Shown piece by piece: positions 63,101-64,000 of a stretch of 64,000 nucleotides of DNA; the first letter of the stretch is position 1, and the number at the start of each line of letters is the position of its first letter. The translations under genes were made by a program, and so were the position numbers. The notes below the pieces were generated by a model. The model saw only the letters and a list, made by a program, of their open reading frames with translations, did no database searches and was not told the DNA's origin. The DNA is from COMBO-56-21 sp038852315 (GTDB lineage: Archaea; Thermoplasmatota; Thermoplasmata; UBA10834). The DNA is taken from contig JAWCKF010000002.1 of NCBI GenBank assembly GCA_038852315.1, forward strand, positions 62,001 to 126,000, in the 5' to 3' direction.

Positions 63101-64000
63101 ATGGACCGGCGGGCGTTCGCAGGGCTCATGCTGATCGAGACCCTGCTCGCGTTCGGCAACACATTCGCTGCTTCGTTCAACATGGTGTACCTGTTCAACG
63201 AACTGCAACTGGACCTCTGGCTCGGTCCTACATATCTTGGGCTCGGATTCTTAATCTCAATCATTGTGAGCGTGTGGATGTCGTACACGCCTCACCTAGA
63301 CCCAAGGAACGCCATCCTCGTCAGCCTGTGCTTCCTCATAGCGGAGTACACGCTGTTCATGTTCGTCCGGGAGCCGCTCCTTCTGTCGCTGATGGTCGGC
63401 TTGGCCTTCGGGATGTTCTATCCGCTCTTCTGGACCCCGTTCAACATACTCATGGCGCGCATGACGGAGAAGACCGACAGGGGCGTCACCTACGGTGCGT
63501 TCTTCTTCGTCTGGCCTCTCGCTACGTTCATAGCGCCCTTCTTCGGTGGTCTAGTGATCGCCTACTCGAGCTACCGGGTGCTCTATCTTCTAGGGATAGC
63601 CATAATCGTCCTGACCGCGGCGGTCGTCGCCGCTTACAGGAAGTACATCCCGAAGGACCAGGTCATGAGGATTGCGCTCAAGGCCATCGGGAGAAGGAAC
63701 GTGGTCGCCGTGCTTGGGGAGGGAGGGTTCGAAGGAGTCTTCTGGGTCGACGTCGTGTTGGTAGCTTACATCTTCTCGACAGACGAGGTGGAACTCGGGG
63801 CGCTATTCTCCCTGTTCGGCCTCGCAGCAGGCATCATGGCCATCATCTTCGGCAAGATATCAGACAAGATACAGAACAGGCGGATGTTCTCCACCGCTAG
63901 CGCTCTTGCCTCAATACCGTGCGTGGTGATGATATATCTCGCCACGAGCCTGGAGGGATTTGCGCTCGCCAACGGCGCGCTCGAGTTTGCCAGCTTCGTG
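63101..64000 (+). CDS. MFS-like membrane transporter (partial, 3' end outside window)
   Basis: First 300 residues visible. MDRRAFAGLMLIETLLAFGN leads into at least eight membrane helices. Seen: FGMFYPLFWTPFNILMARMTEKTDRGVTYGAFFFV (MFS-like central loop TEKTDRGVTYG), APFFGGLVIAYSSYRVLYLLG and, in the second half, LFSLFGLAAGIMAIIFGKISDK with DKIQNRRMF, the repeated MFS loop motif. Substrate unknown. The gene is cut by the right window edge. Confidence 0.78.
   Translation, partial: MDRRAFAGLMLIETLLAFGNTFAASFNMVYLFNELQLDLWLGPTYLGLGFLISIIVSVWMSYTPHLDPRNAILVSLCFLIAEYTLFMFVREPLLLSLMVGLAFGMFYPLFWTPFNILMARMTEKTDRGVTYGAFFFVWPLATFIAPFFGGLVIAYSSYRVLYLLGIAIIVLTAAVVAAYRKYIPKDQVMRIALKAIGRRNVVAVLGEGGFEGVFWVDVVLVAYIFSTDEVELGALFSLFGLAAGIMAIIFGKISDKIQNRRMFSTASALASIPCVVMIYLATSLEGFALANGALEFASFV

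Noticed and set aside
1..64000. CRISPR arrays, insertion sequences, prophage or att sites
   Set aside because: I saw no regularly spaced repeats, transposase or integrase motifs, or long terminal inverted repeats.

Overview
The window looks like chromosomal DNA of a high-GC archaeon, most likely an uncultured Thermoplasmatota (Euryarchaeota-side) lineage. The archaeal calls rest on RadA, class I CCA-adding enzyme, archaeal TrmG10, a beta-CASP CPSF-type nuclease, GGGP and DGGGP synthases for ether lipids, a Ta0216-type B12/radical SAM protein, and many TATA boxes centred about 27-32 nt before a start codon (leaderless transcription). Genes are tightly packed. I see no insertion sequence, CRISPR array or rRNA; one tRNA gene, tRNA-Leu(UAA), is present.

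Layout. 1-12.2 kb: a minus-strand operon nuoABCDHIJJ'KLMN for an 11-type-subunit complex I without the NADH module (no NuoE/F/G), followed by a long-chain polyprenyl diphosphate synthase and a UbiE-type methyltransferase, which points to menaquinone as electron acceptor. NuoI is twice the usual length and carries six 4Fe-4S motifs. 12.3-22.5 kb: a mixed set (B12/radical SAM, MobB, HdrD-like protein, Lrp regulator with AlkD glycosylase, cis-prenyltransferase, a TiaS-related methanogenesis-marker-11-like protein, KptA). 22.6-38.2 kb: a one-carbon and acetate region: OFA transporter, beta carbonic anhydrase, acetyl-CoA synthetase, FolD, then formate-THF ligase, two HdrA-like flavoproteins, an MvhD-like protein, MetV and MetF, then full-length PurH. 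This is a folate-type methyl branch rather than the methanopterin type usual in archaea, with an Hdr-like electron module and no HdrB/HdrC beside it. 38.2-41 kb: a winged-helix regulator with two RecA/KaiC-type proteins whose nucleotide sites are partly degenerate. 41-54 kb: ACT-domain, cyclic-2,3-DPG-synthetase-like, tRNA-Leu, secreted PKD proteins, GGGPS/UbiA lipid operon, a site-2 protease fused to an ectodomain, TrmG10, RadA, CCA enzyme. 54-64 kb: MBL hydrolases, an amidohydrolase, NfeD/stomatin pair, a small HTH regulator with a 22-bp palindrome next to its TATA box, YjbQ, CPSF-like nuclease, NadC, zinc-ribbon proteins and a truncated MFS-like transporter.

How it may work together (inference): the folate branch (Fhs, FolD, MetVF) could interconvert formate and methyl-THF, with the HdrA/HdrA'/MvhD module linking methylene-THF reductase to ferredoxin or another carrier, while the polyferredoxin-type NuoI would feed low-potential electrons to a menaquinone-reducing, ion-pumping complex I. 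The best candidates for something undescribed are the six-cluster NuoI, the fhs-hdrA-hdrA'-mvhD-metV-metF operon with its possible switching leader, and the HTH/GvpD-like/KaiC-like operon.
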